From positions 1-33,039 of the forward strand of contig JAFXCD010000010.1 in NCBI GenBank assembly GCA_017521605.1: a DNA stretch of 33,039 bases. Reading direction: 5' to 3'. The notes below the pieces were generated by a model. That model was not told the origin of the DNA and did no database searches. It saw only the letters and a list, made by a program, of their open reading frames with translations. The position numbers were made by a program, and so were the translations under genes. The stretch is from Lachnospiraceae bacterium. GTDB lineage: Bacteria; Bacillota; Clostridia; Lachnospirales; Lachnospiraceae. Shown here piece by piece: positions 1 to 7,945 of this stretch (positions within the stretch are counted from its first letter, which is position 1; each line of letters begins with the position of its first letter).

Positions 1-1
1 G

Positions 2-1366
2 AAGAAGTGGAGAGGTTCGCTGATCATGATTACTCATGACCGATATTTCCTGGATAGCGTGACCAATCGAATCATCGAGATTGACAAAGGACTCATTTAT
101 AGTTATGAAACAAATTATTCGGGATATTTGGAACTGAAAACTCAGCGTCTGCAAATGGAACAGGCCAGTGAGCGAAAACGTCAGTCTATACTGCGTGTAG
201 AATTGGAATGGATGCAAAGAGGAGCAAGAGCTCGTTCCACAAAACAGAAAGCACACATCCAGCGTTACGAGGAGCTTAGAGATCGTCAGGCTCCCGTACA
301 GGATTCGCAGGTAGAATTAAGTTCTGCATCCACAAGATTGGGAAGAACCACCGTGGAGCTGGAACATATCTGTAAGTCTTATGGGGAGAAAAAACTGATT
401 GATGATTTTTCCTATATCTTTTTAAAGGGAGACAGGGTTGGATTTATTGGACCGAACGGATGTGGAAAATCTACGTTAATGAAAATCATTGCAGGCATTA
501 TACCACAGGACTCCGGTAATGTAATTGTCGGGCAGACTGTAAAAATAGGATACTATGCACAGGAAATAGCTTCTGAAAAAACAGGTGATGGAACAGAGAT
601 TGATTTATCTTACATGGATCCGAAACAACGAGTGATTGATTACGTGAAGGATACGGCTGAGTATATCCAGACCGCAGATGGCATGATATCTGCATCAACC
701 ATGCTGGAAAGATTTTTATTCCCGCCGGATAAACAATACAGTCCTATTGGTAAATTGTCAGGCGGAGAGAAAAAACGATTAAACCTGCTTCGGGTGCTTG
801 CTACTTGCCCCAATCTTCTGGTACTTGACGAACCGAGCAACTGTCTCGACATAGCCACATTGACAATACTGGAAGATTACCTGGATCGCTTCGAGGGGAT
901 TGTTGTGACCATATCTCATGACCGTTATTTTTTGGACAGAACCATGAAACGCATATTTGCTTTTGAGGGGGATGGAAAACTCAAACAGTATGAAGGTGGA
1001 TATACAGATTACACCATAAGAAAAATGGCAGAGCAAGAACAAGCAGAAGCAGAGCAAGTAAAGAAAAATAGCAATGTTTTGAAGAATGATGCTAATAGTT
1101 CTGAAAAAGGACAGCGTACTCGTGGTCCTCAGAAACTGAAGTTTACTTATCAGGAACAGAGGGATTACGAAACAATTGAAAATGATATCGCTCAGTTGGA
1201 AGAAAAAATAGAATTACTGGAAAGCCAAATGACAGAAGCTGCAACAGATTTTGTAAAACTGAATCAGCTAATGGCAGAAAAAGAAGAGGCCGAAAGTAAA
1301 CTGGAAGAAAAGATGGACAGATGGATGTACCTGGAGGAACTGGCTGCAAGGATTGCGGAACAATAG
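2..1366 (+). CDS. ABC-F family ATPase, Uup-like, 5' partial
   Basis: The reading frame is open to the window edge, so the ATG at 26 is internal and the gene starts upstream. What remains is the H-loop end of the first ABC domain (ITHDRYFLD), the charged inter-domain linker (about residues 40-95 from the first visible Met) and a complete second ABC domain. That domain has Walker A GPNGCGKST, signature LSGGEKKR, Walker B LLVLDEPSNCLD and an H-loop SHDRYFLD. A coiled-coil C-terminal tail rich in Glu, Lys and Leu follows, as in Uup. There are no membrane segments. ABC-F proteins are soluble ATPases that act on the ribosome (translation factors or antibiotic protection) or, for Uup, also influence DNA transactions. 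A strong terminator follows, so this is the end of a unit separate from the downstream genes. It is probably a host gene, but could belong to the element. Confidence 0.93.
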   Translation, partial: KKWRGSLIMITHDRYFLDSVTNRIIEIDKGLIYSYETNYSGYLELKTQRLQMEQASERKRQSILRVELEWMQRGARARSTKQKAHIQRYEELRDRQAPVQDSQVELSSASTRLGRTTVELEHICKSYGEKKLIDDFSYIFLKGDRVGFIGPNGCGKSTLMKIIAGIIPQDSGNVIVGQTVKIGYYAQEIASEKTGDGTEIDLSYMDPKQRVIDYVKDTAEYIQTADGMISASTMLERFLFPPDKQYSPIGKLSGGEKKRLNLLRVLATCPNLLVLDEPSNCLDIATLTILEDYLDRFEGIVVTISHDRYFLDRTMKRIFAFEGDGKLKQYEGGYTDYTIRKMAEQEQAEAEQVKKNSNVLKNDANSSEKGQRTRGPQKLKFTYQEQRDYETIENDIAQLEEKIELLESQMTEAATDFVKLNQLMAEKEEAESKLEEKMDRWMYLEELAARIAEQ

Positions 1367-1375
1367 TGATTGAAG

Positions 1376-1404
1376 AAAGTGATCAAGAAATTGGTCACTT
1401 TTTT
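1376..1404 (+). terminator. Rho-independent terminator after the ABC-F gene
   Basis: A 10-bp stem (AAGTGATCAA at 1377-1386 with TTGGTCACTT at 1391-1400, one G-T pair) closes a GAAA tetraloop. The U-tract runs on from the stem to 1404. It lies 10 bases after the ABC-F stop codon and isolates that gene from the Imm51-like gene. Confidence 0.9.
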
Positions 1405-1436
1405 AATGTAAATAATGTAGGAAAGGATAGTAGTCA

Positions 1437-1892
1437 ATGAATAATAAGCAGCGAATAAAGAAATTTGATAGAGAAAACAAACCGTTTTATATGGTTGACC
1501 ATGAAGATGGTATTTACAGTTTATGTCTTTCTCTCAGTTTTGCAGAGGGTGAGTATAAAGATTTCGGACAGGAGGCATTTAACCAGTATGCCCTTAAAGT
1601 AGGAGAGCCAATACCGGATGGGAGATTTTATACACATGGTTGTGGTTATGAATGGAAAACAGTATTTCAAAAAGCATTTGAAAATGAGGAGAAGCTAGAA
1701 AAGATTACATTCGATTGTGAAGCCGGAGGATTTTACTGTTATTCAAATGATTTCGATATCATTGAGGAATATGGCAGAAGGTTCCGGGAAATCTGTATAA
1801 ATGAACAGGAATTTACAGAACTGGTATACAAAGCCTTGTCAGAGGATGAACAGTTGATGGAAGAGGAAATGATACCTTTTTTTCAGAAATAA
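1437..1892 (+). CDS. Imm51-like immunity protein
   Basis: This is a 151-residue soluble acidic protein without a signal peptide or membrane segment. The central pattern GYEWKTVFQKAF, then ITFDCEAGGFYCYSND and a helix with EEYGRRFREIC, matches what I know of the Imm51 family of polymorphic-toxin immunity proteins (a Gly-Tyr-x-Trp stretch, then Phe-Asp-x-Glu-Ala-Gly-x-Phe). Such proteins neutralise a contact-dependent toxin. No cognate toxin is visible, so it would be an orphan immunity gene. The start follows a weak purine-rich stretch (AGGAAAGGAT). The frame ends just after a run of seven T, where a -1 shift would add 72 residues (see 1883-2101). Family assignment is by motif recall only. Confidence 0.65.
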   Translation: MNNKQRIKKFDRENKPFYMVDHEDGIYSLCLSLSFAEGEYKDFGQEAFNQYALKVGEPIPDGRFYTHGCGYEWKTVFQKAFENEEKLEKITFDCEAGGFYCYSNDFDIIEEYGRRFREICINEQEFTELVYKALSEDEQLMEEEMIPFFQK

Positions 1893-2101
1893 TATCATGG
1901 GCAATACATAGAGGATTTGAAATTGAAAAAGTAGACAGCAAGGTCTTGGTTCTTAGTTTAAATGGAAAATTTGTTGCGATGGTGGGTGAATCCGGAGTGC
2001 TGGCATATCATCCATTTGAGGAGGTTCATGATATTTTGGATGAAATAACAAAAATAAGAAAACGTATTCTATGGGAAGAAGGAATGCAGGGAAATAATTA
2101 A
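1883..2101 (+). pseudogene. Frame -1 continuation or detached small ORF after the Imm51-like gene
   Basis: This open stretch of 72 codons has no convincing start codon. It reads as protein-like sequence (ISWAIHRGFEIEKVD, then VLSLNGKFVAMVGESG and a helix DILDEITKIRKR). It is entered from the Imm51-like frame by slipping back one base in the seven-T run at 1877-1883, which in the zero frame is T TTT TTT. It may be a second domain separated by an indel, a programmed -1 frameshift product, or the remnant of a separate gene. No function is recognised. Ordinary amino-acid composition and a well-placed stop directly before a hairpin favour recent or real coding use. Confidence 0.5.
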
Positions 2102-2146
2102 GGCAGTATTTATTTTTAGTAATGAAATAGATACTGCCATTTTTTA
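2102..2146 (+). promoter_or_regulatory. Hairpin element copy 1, terminator- or attenuator-like
   Basis: An 8-bp stem GGCAGTAT (2102-2109) / ATACTGCC (2131-2138) encloses a 21-base AT-rich loop containing AATGAAAT. A run of six T follows, and then the ribosome site of the next gene. A second copy with the same loop but altered stem lies at 2402-2449. The position between a stop codon and the next Shine-Dalgarno suggests partial termination or attenuation. Confidence 0.65.
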
Positions 2147-2159
2147 TTGGAGGAAAATG

Positions 2160-2399
2160 ATGGAGCAGATAGGAAAAAAGTATTTTTACGAAACAAGGGC
2201 AGGAACTATTAAGCATGCAACACTGGTTCGGACTACAAAAGCGTGGTTCATTTTTGATAATGGAGACTGGATAGAGAAATACCGGCCTCTGTTTGAAACA
2301 GAAGAAGAGCTTGTGAATGTGAACAATATTGTAAAGGCAATGTATGAGAATACATATTGCCCGGAGGTTGTGCATATTCCAAATGCAATGATTCAATAA
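2160..2399 (+). CDS. Small protein of unknown function
   Basis: This encodes a 79-residue protein rich in aromatic residues (KKYFYETRAGTIKHATLV, then KAWFIFDNGDWIEKYRP), probably a small beta-rich soluble domain. It has no signal peptide or membrane helix. Two adjacent ATGs are possible (2157 and 2160). The second is better spaced from the TTGGAGGAAA ribosome site. It sits between the two copies of a hairpin element, so it may be expressed or attenuated separately from its neighbours. I do not recognise a family. Confidence 0.7.
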   Translation: MEQIGKKYFYETRAGTIKHATLVRTTKAWFIFDNGDWIEKYRPLFETEEELVNVNNIVKAMYENTYCPEVVHIPNAMIQ

Positions 2400-2401
2400 G
2401 T

Positions 2402-2449
2402 AGAGGCGGTATTTATTTTAGGAATGAAATATGTATCGCCTCTTTTTTT
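2402..2449 (+). promoter_or_regulatory. Hairpin element copy 2, terminator- or attenuator-like
   Basis: An 11-bp stem AGAGGCGGTAT (2402-2412) / GTATCGCCTCT (2433-2443) with two G-T pairs is followed by seven T and the ribosome site of the gene at 2465. The loop nearly repeats that of copy 1 (ATTTATTTT, then GAATGAAATA). One stem position changes from A-T in copy 1 to G-C here, so pairing is preserved although the bases differ. Confidence 0.65.
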
Positions 2450-2464
2450 ATGGAGGAAATCAAC

Positions 2465-3076
2465 ATGTCAAAATATTTTTGTTTAAGCCCGGAGCTGCGG
2501 AGGCTGGAGAAACAGATGCAACAGCCGCCTGGTTACAGACCAAGAGGATATGGTCTCCATATCATGGAGGGATTGGACTGGAGGAACAGGGGAAATTATT
2601 CAGAGATTGTAGATGGCGTCATCTGCAGAATGCAGCTTGAAGATCTAAAGAAGAGAGTAGATGAGATTTTTAGTGAGACAGAGGAAGAAATTATCTTCCG
2701 AAGTAAAAAACACAGAACTGCTTTTTTTTCAAGGATGACAGGAAAAAGAGCAAAGACCTTATATATATCATCCGGCTATGCCGCGGCTGTATTTCTTTTG
2801 TCTGCGGATGAAGGACTTTGGGATAGAGTCAGCAGAAATGTATTGGATACCGAAATCTATTTTGACCGTATCAGGCTGGGTAGTGTGACTCTTGAGCAAT
2901 ATATTCTGTTTCATGCTGCTAGGGATGTATATCAGGGGACTAAACATATTCGGCTCTCAGAGCTGGCAGACCGGGAACTGATACCGGATGCAATACTGAA
3001 ACTGATTGTGAATGCGTTTGTGATTGAGAAATGTGGTATGGAAATGATAAAGCAGGAGGTATGGGATGCGTATTAA
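2465..3076 (+). CDS. Hypothetical protein, 203 residues
   Basis: The start at 2465 (MSKYFCLSPELRRL) is chosen because ATGGAGGAAATCAAC supplies a ribosome site; a longer frame back to 2357 would run through the upstream hairpin. The protein is soluble and mixed alpha-helical, with a basic patch (FRSKKHRT, MTGKRAKT). The C-terminal half is helical (LFHAARDVYQGTKHIRLSELADRELI) and looks like an all-helical binding domain. It overlaps the next gene by 11 bases, which implies translational coupling to the ArdA-like protein. No family is recognised. Confidence 0.8.
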   Translation: MSKYFCLSPELRRLEKQMQQPPGYRPRGYGLHIMEGLDWRNRGNYSEIVDGVICRMQLEDLKKRVDEIFSETEEEIIFRSKKHRTAFFSRMTGKRAKTLYISSGYAAAVFLLSADEGLWDRVSRNVLDTEIYFDRIRLGSVTLEQYILFHAARDVYQGTKHIRLSELADRELIPDAILKLIVNAFVIEKCGMEMIKQEVWDAY

Positions 3077-4697
3077 AGTATTAAATAACCGGCAGAATTT
3101 TTTTAAGTTTCCTATGACAGATGCGGAGCTGAACTTAGAAATGAGAAGGTTGGGAATAAAAGAAACGGTTCCCATGTGTAAAATTGTGGATGTCTTAGAG
3201 GATAACAATCTCATGAATCTGTTAAAAGGGGAGATTGTAAACATGGATGAAGTGAATTTTTTGGCCAGACGCTTGGGAAGCCTGTCTGCCTATGAAAGAA
3301 ATGTCCTATCCATCTATACAGATTCCAATTGCATTGCTACTATGAAGGATTTGATTAATCTGACATACAGTACCCAAGGTCTATCCCTGATCACAGATTT
3401 TTCTGAACCGGAACAGGTTGGAAAACGACTTTACATGGACGAGATGTTGGCAATGTCAGAGGAAGAAGAGAAACATGTAAATTTTATACGGTTTGCAGAA
3501 AAAACGTTTAAGGAAAATCTTCCGGAAGTAATGCCGTATGGTGTTTTTGTGGAACATGGATTTCAACTGCAGGAAGTTTATAATGGGAAAACATTTCCGG
3601 AATATTTTTATTCCGATGTGATTGTTGCAGCCATAGAAGTTCAGAATTCCGCCGGAGATACGGAGTATTTATATTTGCCAACAGATATCTGTTCCATGAA
3701 CAAGGTAAAGGCAAGACTGGGAGTACTTGATTACTGGGAACTGAAAGTTACTGACATACACAATATGAAACTGCCGGATATTCTTGTGCCAGTACCGGAA
3801 GATGTAAAGGAAATCAGTCAGCTAACCCTATTTAATGAAATGTGTCAGGCGGTCAGCAGATTTGATGAAGTTCAGATGAAACAGCTTGCTATGGTGGTAG
3901 AGTTTACCGGTCATGCCAGCTTTACAGAAGTAACAAGCCTTGCAAAGAACCTTGGCGAGTTTGAGGTCAATCCGTTTGTACATAACCATGAGGAGTATGG
4001 AAAATTCTGGGTGAAAGAGTCTGGCTTGTTTGATGTGGATGAATTGTTACTTCCACATATCGATTATGCATCTTTTGCTGCGGATAAAATAGCAGGTACT
4101 TTGGTGGCAAGCGGATATGTTGGAGAAGGATTTGTCGGAGCGACAAGACCATTAGCAGAATATCAGCAGTACGAGGGTGAGTTTGCAGATCCGCTGGAAC
4201 TTGACTATGACTGTTTTGAGGATTTCTGTTTATTCAGTCCCCTTATTGCAAACCTGATGATAGAAGGTGACGATGCGGGAAATCTTTATGGCAGTGACCT
4301 CACACAGTATAAAGAAGTTATTACAGAAGCTATCGAAAAAGAAGAGTGTGTCGGAGAGGAAGTAAGAGGGCTGATGCATTATTTTGACAAAAGCAGGGAA
4401 GTGGCTGCAAAAGTTTTATCGGCACAACCAAAGGTAACAGAAATTAATGGAGAATTATATGGTGTTCTGAAGTGTAAGATTAGTGAGCCGCTGACAGAAG
4501 AAGACATCAATGTGCTCAAAGAATACTGGGCCGGTCAAATGAGTGACGGATGGGGCGAAGGCTTTGAACAGCGTTCTATTGATGTGGATGAAGGAGAAAT
4601 ATATGTTAGCTTCTGGAATAGTGGAAACCATTGGAGTGTCATGACAGAAGAAGAGCTGATGGGTGGACAGGCTCAGGGCATGGACCTTAGATATTGA
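3066..4697 (+). CDS. ArdA-like anti-restriction protein, long form
   Basis: At 543 residues this is much longer than classical ArdA (about 165). The N-terminal part (about 1-110) resembles the ArdA-type modules common in Gram-positive elements: FPMTDAELNLEMRRLGI, then VNFLARRLGSLSAYERNVL. Similar units recur (LTLFNEMCQAVSRFDEVQ, FTEVTSLAKNLGEFEV). ArdA proteins are acidic DNA mimics that block type I restriction enzymes; this protein is also strongly acidic. It would protect element DNA on arrival in a new host. A C-terminal domain (from about 455) ends in ...WNSGNHWSVMTEEEL and a short tail GQAQGMDLRY, related to tails on other genes here. It overlaps the upstream gene, which fits co-translation. 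Family confidence is moderate because assignment is by motif. Confidence 0.75.
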   Translation: MRIKVLNNRQNFFKFPMTDAELNLEMRRLGIKETVPMCKIVDVLEDNNLMNLLKGEIVNMDEVNFLARRLGSLSAYERNVLSIYTDSNCIATMKDLINLTYSTQGLSLITDFSEPEQVGKRLYMDEMLAMSEEEEKHVNFIRFAEKTFKENLPEVMPYGVFVEHGFQLQEVYNGKTFPEYFYSDVIVAAIEVQNSAGDTEYLYLPTDICSMNKVKARLGVLDYWELKVTDIHNMKLPDILVPVPEDVKEISQLTLFNEMCQAVSRFDEVQMKQLAMVVEFTGHASFTEVTSLAKNLGEFEVNPFVHNHEEYGKFWVKESGLFDVDELLLPHIDYASFAADKIAGTLVASGYVGEGFVGATRPLAEYQQYEGEFADPLELDYDCFEDFCLFSPLIANLMIEGDDAGNLYGSDLTQYKEVITEAIEKEECVGEEVRGLMHYFDKSREVAAKVLSAQPKVTEINGELYGVLKCKISEPLTEEDINVLKEYWAGQMSDGWGEGFEQRSIDVDEGEIYVSFWNSGNHWSVMTEEELMGGQAQGMDLRY

Positions 4698-4718
4698 AAT
4701 GGATGGAGGAAACAGATA

Positions 4719-5420
4719 ATGAAAAAATGTATAGTAAATAAAGTTGGTATGTTGCTGAGTGTAATATTTTTGATGTTTGCTTGTTGCGGTTGTGCTGAAA
4801 AAGAGCAGAGTAATGCGGAAGACATTCACATAAAAGACAGTGTAACAGTAAGCGAAAGTCAGAAAGCAGAGACTGCGGTGGTTGAATTAGAAGAAGCTAA
4901 AAACGGGAAAGTTCCTGTAGAAGATATCCATGACGGATATGAAATCGTTAGTATGGAGGAATGGAGAAATGCCAGATGTGTATATACAGATATTATATGT
5001 CCGGCATTCCAGATTAACGCGGAAGAAGCCGATAACATGTCTACACTTGAGTGGATTATGTTTTTTGCCAATAACATGGAACTTACAGAGATTGCGGGTA
5101 CTCAAACCTTTTATGAAAGGGAAGACATAAGATTTGCCAATGCGGATACAGACTTTTGGAAGTCAGTCCTGAAAGATCCGAAAGAGCCAAACTGGGGTAT
5201 CGATATTGATTTTAATTATGGAGAAGAAGGCAATTCTATCTGGATAATTGCAAATGTGGATTATGAAGATGGAATCATGGATTACCGAGGCTTTAATGTA
5301 TTTGCAGAACCCGGTTCCCATTTCTACCTGCGTGATGAAAATGCCCAAAAAGAGGTACGGATAGATGATTTTGCAGCGGCGTTGTTAAGTAAAAATCATA
5401 TGTCAGAGACAGTAGAGTGA
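4719..5420 (+). CDS. Putative lipoprotein
   Basis: A 233-residue protein with a basic N-terminus (MKKCIVNKV), a hydrophobic stretch (about 9-20) and a lipobox-like FACCGC, with the likely lipidated Cys near residue 25. Export and anchoring to the outer face of the membrane are expected. A Glu/Ser-rich linker follows. The mature domain is acidic and aromatic (EEWRNARCVYTDIIC, STLEWIMFFANNMEL, YRGFNVFAEPGSHFYL) and unrecognised. It stands between the ArdA-like and DUF4314 genes with a GGAGG ribosome site. A surface lipoprotein in a conjugative element could act in surface exclusion or mating contact, but nothing in the sequence proves that. Confidence 0.8.
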   Translation: MKKCIVNKVGMLLSVIFLMFACCGCAEKEQSNAEDIHIKDSVTVSESQKAETAVVELEEAKNGKVPVEDIHDGYEIVSMEEWRNARCVYTDIICPAFQINAEEADNMSTLEWIMFFANNMELTEIAGTQTFYEREDIRFANADTDFWKSVLKDPKEPNWGIDIDFNYGEEGNSIWIIANVDYEDGIMDYRGFNVFAEPGSHFYLRDENAQKEVRIDDFAAALLSKNHMSETVE

Positions 5421-5444
5421 TTTATTCCGAAGAAGGAGGAGACG

Positions 5445-6197
5445 ATGTTAAGTAGAAAAGAAATAGAAGAACTGAAAGAGAGGTACCCAAAAGGTACAAG
5501 AGTATGCCTGTATGAAATGGAAGGGGAAACTACAGTGCCGCCGGGTACTAAAGGAACCGTTACCATGGTGGATGATATCGGTCAGATCCATGTGAAATGG
5601 GAGAATGGAAGCTCTCTGGCACTAAATACTGAGGTGGACCAATTTTATGTGATTACTCCGCAAGAAGAACTTTCTGAAAAGAAGGAGCTGGAATTCTTGA
5701 TGAAAGTACGAGAAATCTTTGAAAATGTGGATTTCGAATTGCTACATATATCCTGCAACAGCGATGGCAATTCTTACGCAGCTGAAAAACTGCTTGCCAT
5801 GCATCTGGCTTTTGAGGAAGTGTATGGAGAAGGATATGTAAATGAAAGTTATGGAATGGTTGTGATGCCGGCAGTCATTAAAGGAATCGAATCGGATGTG
5901 CATGCGCTTGCTTTGGTTTCGCTGGATTTGCAATCATCAGGAGAACATTGGGGAACCACATTCTTTTCACCAGTCGGTCCGTTGATGCAGTTAAGTGATA
6001 AACTAACAGAGGCGCAAAAGTGTTTTATTAAAGTAAATTATATGCCTTATGATTACTGGTATACACCACTGGTAGAACGTGATCACCATGTAGATTTTGA
6101 GTCTATGCCAGAATCAGTTGTCGCTATCAGAAAGCTTGTGGAGGAACATCTGGCGTCACAGCAGACACAGAAAATGGAGGGACCGAAACAGTTTTGA
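5445..6197 (+). CDS. DUF4314-domain protein
   Basis: The first 75 residues match the DUF4314 pattern from memory: an opening helix, then RYPKGTRVCLYEM, PPGTKGTVTMVDDIGQIHV and KWENGSSLALN. This is a small SH3-like beta barrel frequent in Gram-positive mobile elements. The C-terminal 170 residues form a second acidic alpha/beta domain (FFSPVGPLMQLSDKLTEAQK) that I do not recognise. There is no signal or membrane segment. A good AAGGAGGAG site precedes the start. A role in element maintenance is only inferred from context. Confidence 0.82.
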   Translation: MLSRKEIEELKERYPKGTRVCLYEMEGETTVPPGTKGTVTMVDDIGQIHVKWENGSSLALNTEVDQFYVITPQEELSEKKELEFLMKVREIFENVDFELLHISCNSDGNSYAAEKLLAMHLAFEEVYGEGYVNESYGMVVMPAVIKGIESDVHALALVSLDLQSSGEHWGTTFFSPVGPLMQLSDKLTEAQKCFIKVNYMPYDYWYTPLVERDHHVDFESMPESVVAIRKLVEEHLASQQTQKMEGPKQF

Positions 6198-6214
6198 AGG
6201 AAGGAGAATTATAA

Positions 6215-7219
6215 TTGAACAGTATCATCAGTTGGGTTGGCGGTAAGAAGGCACTCCGTGATCTGATTTACCTGCGAATGCCAAAACAATATGACCGCTA
6301 CATAGAAGTATTCGGCGGAGGCGGCTGGGTTTTGTTTGGAAAACCACCGGATAAGTGTATGGAGGTTTACAATGATTTTAATTCCAATCTTGCAAACCTC
6401 TTTTATTGTGTAAAGGAAAGGCCTATGGCTCTGATCCGGGAACTGTCTTTCCTGCCCTTAAATTCCAGGGATGAGTTTTTCACACTCCGTAAGTTCCTTA
6501 CCATGGAGGAATTTAAAAGTGAGCATCTATCAGAGGAACTGGAAATCGCAAACCACTTTTTAAAAGAGCCGGAGGCGGCGGAGATATGCAATATTTTAAA
6601 GGAAAGGGCAGAAGTAGGTGATGTGAAAAGGGCGGCAGCCTTTTATAAGATCATCCGGTACAGTTATGGAAGTGGATGTACCTCTTACGGATGCCAGCCT
6701 TTTGACATCCGCAAGACTTTTACTATTCTTTGGGAAGCAAACCGCAGATTAAAGGACACGGTCATCGAGAATAAAGATTTTGAGGCACTCATCCGTCAGT
6801 ATGACAGACCGAATGCCTTTTTTTATTGTGATCCACCGTATTTTGAAACAGAAGGACATTATGAAGTGGTGTTCAAAAAAGAGGATCACGTGAGACTTCG
6901 TGATACGCTGGCATCCATTCAGGGGAAATTTATGGTTTCCTACAATGATTGTGCGTATATCAGGGAATTGTATCAGGATTTTCATATCGAAGCAGTCACA
7001 CGTATTAACAATCTGGCACAGCGTTATGACAACGGAAGCGAGTTTCCGGAGGTGCTGATTGCCAACTATGACATGGAGGAAAGAAGAAACAGCCTGCCAA
7101 TGCAGATGAATCTGTTTGAAATGTTAAATAACCAGAAAACATCGGTGTGGTATGGCAGTAATAAAAAAGAGGAGGACGAAAATGGTTCAGTTAGTGGAGA
7201 TGACAGGAATACTGAATGA
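6215..7219 (+). CDS. DNA adenine N6-methyltransferase, Dam/D12 class
   Basis: 334 residues. It contains the AdoMet motif WVGGKKALR with YIEVFGGGGWVLF (residues about 7-43) and the catalytic DPPY motif (FFYCDPPYF, about 203-211), in the order expected for alpha-class D12 enzymes. It should transfer a methyl group from AdoMet to adenine N6 in a short target. No restriction enzyme is adjacent, so it is a solitary methylase that probably protects element DNA or marks it for regulation. The start is TTG at 6215, set by AAGGAGAA 7 bases upstream and by the N-terminal motif. It overlaps the next gene by 38 bases. Confidence 0.9.
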   Translation: MNSIISWVGGKKALRDLIYLRMPKQYDRYIEVFGGGGWVLFGKPPDKCMEVYNDFNSNLANLFYCVKERPMALIRELSFLPLNSRDEFFTLRKFLTMEEFKSEHLSEELEIANHFLKEPEAAEICNILKERAEVGDVKRAAAFYKIIRYSYGSGCTSYGCQPFDIRKTFTILWEANRRLKDTVIENKDFEALIRQYDRPNAFFYCDPPYFETEGHYEVVFKKEDHVRLRDTLASIQGKFMVSYNDCAYIRELYQDFHIEAVTRINNLAQRYDNGSEFPEVLIANYDMEERRNSLPMQMNLFEMLNNQKTSVWYGSNKKEEDENGSVSGDDRNTE

Positions 7220-7631
7220 GAAAGGCTGTATTGAGATTCCCATTGTGTTGTTAGCACAGACCGGTATCCGTACCGGGGATGAGGTGAATCTGGTATACAT
7301 TGCTGCAGGGGAAGGGGATTACCGGAATGAATCCAGGGAATTTATTTTAAAGAAAGCAGGGGAAGATCCCATGGAGGAGCTTAAGAGTGGGGAGGCAGAA
7401 CTGAAACTGCCGCCACAACTGCTTGCGGATGCACACATTCCCGTGGATGCAGATTTGGATATTGTGTGCAGGGACAGAATGATTGTGATCCTGCCTGCCG
7501 GGGAAGAGGAATCCGAGGAGGTTCCCAAGGAGCTTTTAGATATCTGTGCTGATCTCGGCATACCAAAGGAAAAGGTAAACATTGTGTTACGGATGACGGA
7601 GGAGGAAGAAAATGGCAAAGCCGGTATATAA
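7182..7631 (+). CDS. SpoVT/AbrB-like protein
   Basis: The ATG at 7182 follows GAGGAGGACGAAA and gives 149 residues; a longer frame from 7152 lacks a ribosome site. The N-terminus (VEMTGILNEKGCIEIPIVLL, then TGIRTGDEVNLVYI) has the layout of a SpoVT/AbrB swapped-hairpin DNA-binding domain. A second beta unit (LPPQLLADAHIPVDADLDIV) suggests a tandem arrangement. The C-terminal helix is acidic. Such proteins are dimeric transition-state or antitoxin-like regulators. It overlaps the Dam gene upstream and the smaller AbrB-like gene downstream by 20 bases, so the three are probably co-translated. Confidence 0.75.
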   Translation: MVQLVEMTGILNEKGCIEIPIVLLAQTGIRTGDEVNLVYIAAGEGDYRNESREFILKKAGEDPMEELKSGEAELKLPPQLLADAHIPVDADLDIVCRDRMIVILPAGEEESEEVPKELLDICADLGIPKEKVNIVLRMTEEEENGKAGI

Positions 7632-7899
7632 GCTGTTGGATGAGAAAGGCAGGGTGCTGATACCGTTTGACATGCGCCAGAAAGCGGAGATGGAAAAGGG
7701 AGATATCGTAAAAGTCACCATAAACTCCGGAAAGATTGTGATATCCAAGGTGGACATTGTGGAAGCCGGAAAGCAGGATACTGAAATGGTAGAGGCTTAT
7801 GTCCATGCAGCCGTAAAAACCATGAGCCACGAAAAACAGGTGGCACTGGCGGCAAAACTCCTAAAACTGGTACAGCAGGAAAGCGAAACCAATGGATAA
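7612..7899 (+). CDS. AbrB/MazE-type regulator
   Basis: A 95-residue protein with a textbook SpoVT/AbrB N-terminus (YKLLDEKGRVLIPFDMRQK, then MEKGDIVKVTINSGKIVISKV), about residues 6-48, followed by a helix (MVEAYVHAAVKTMSHEKQ). AbrB-fold dimers bind AT-rich promoter DNA. There is no partner toxin, so it is more likely a regulator than an antitoxin. It starts inside the preceding AbrB-like gene with GGAGGAAGAA just upstream. The pair may form heterodimers; that is inference. Confidence 0.88.
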   Translation: MAKPVYKLLDEKGRVLIPFDMRQKAEMEKGDIVKVTINSGKIVISKVDIVEAGKQDTEMVEAYVHAAVKTMSHEKQVALAAKLLKLVQQESETNG

Positions 7900-7945
7900 G
7901 CGTAAATAAAGGAAAACGTAACCGTGAGAGTGCAAAGAGGGCAGT

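Noticed and set aside
26-1366. The ATG at 26 as the start of the ABC-F gene
   Set aside because: The frame is open upstream and the first residues are already the H-loop of a first ABC domain, so the gene is cut by the window edge.
2357-2464. N-terminal extension of the protein at 2465
   Set aside because: It would translate the upstream gene's end and the hairpin element; the ATG at 2465 has a proper ribosome site.
7182-7899. The AbrB-like pair as a MazEF-type toxin-antitoxin module
   Set aside because: No toxin-like gene is adjacent; both products look like DNA-binding proteins.
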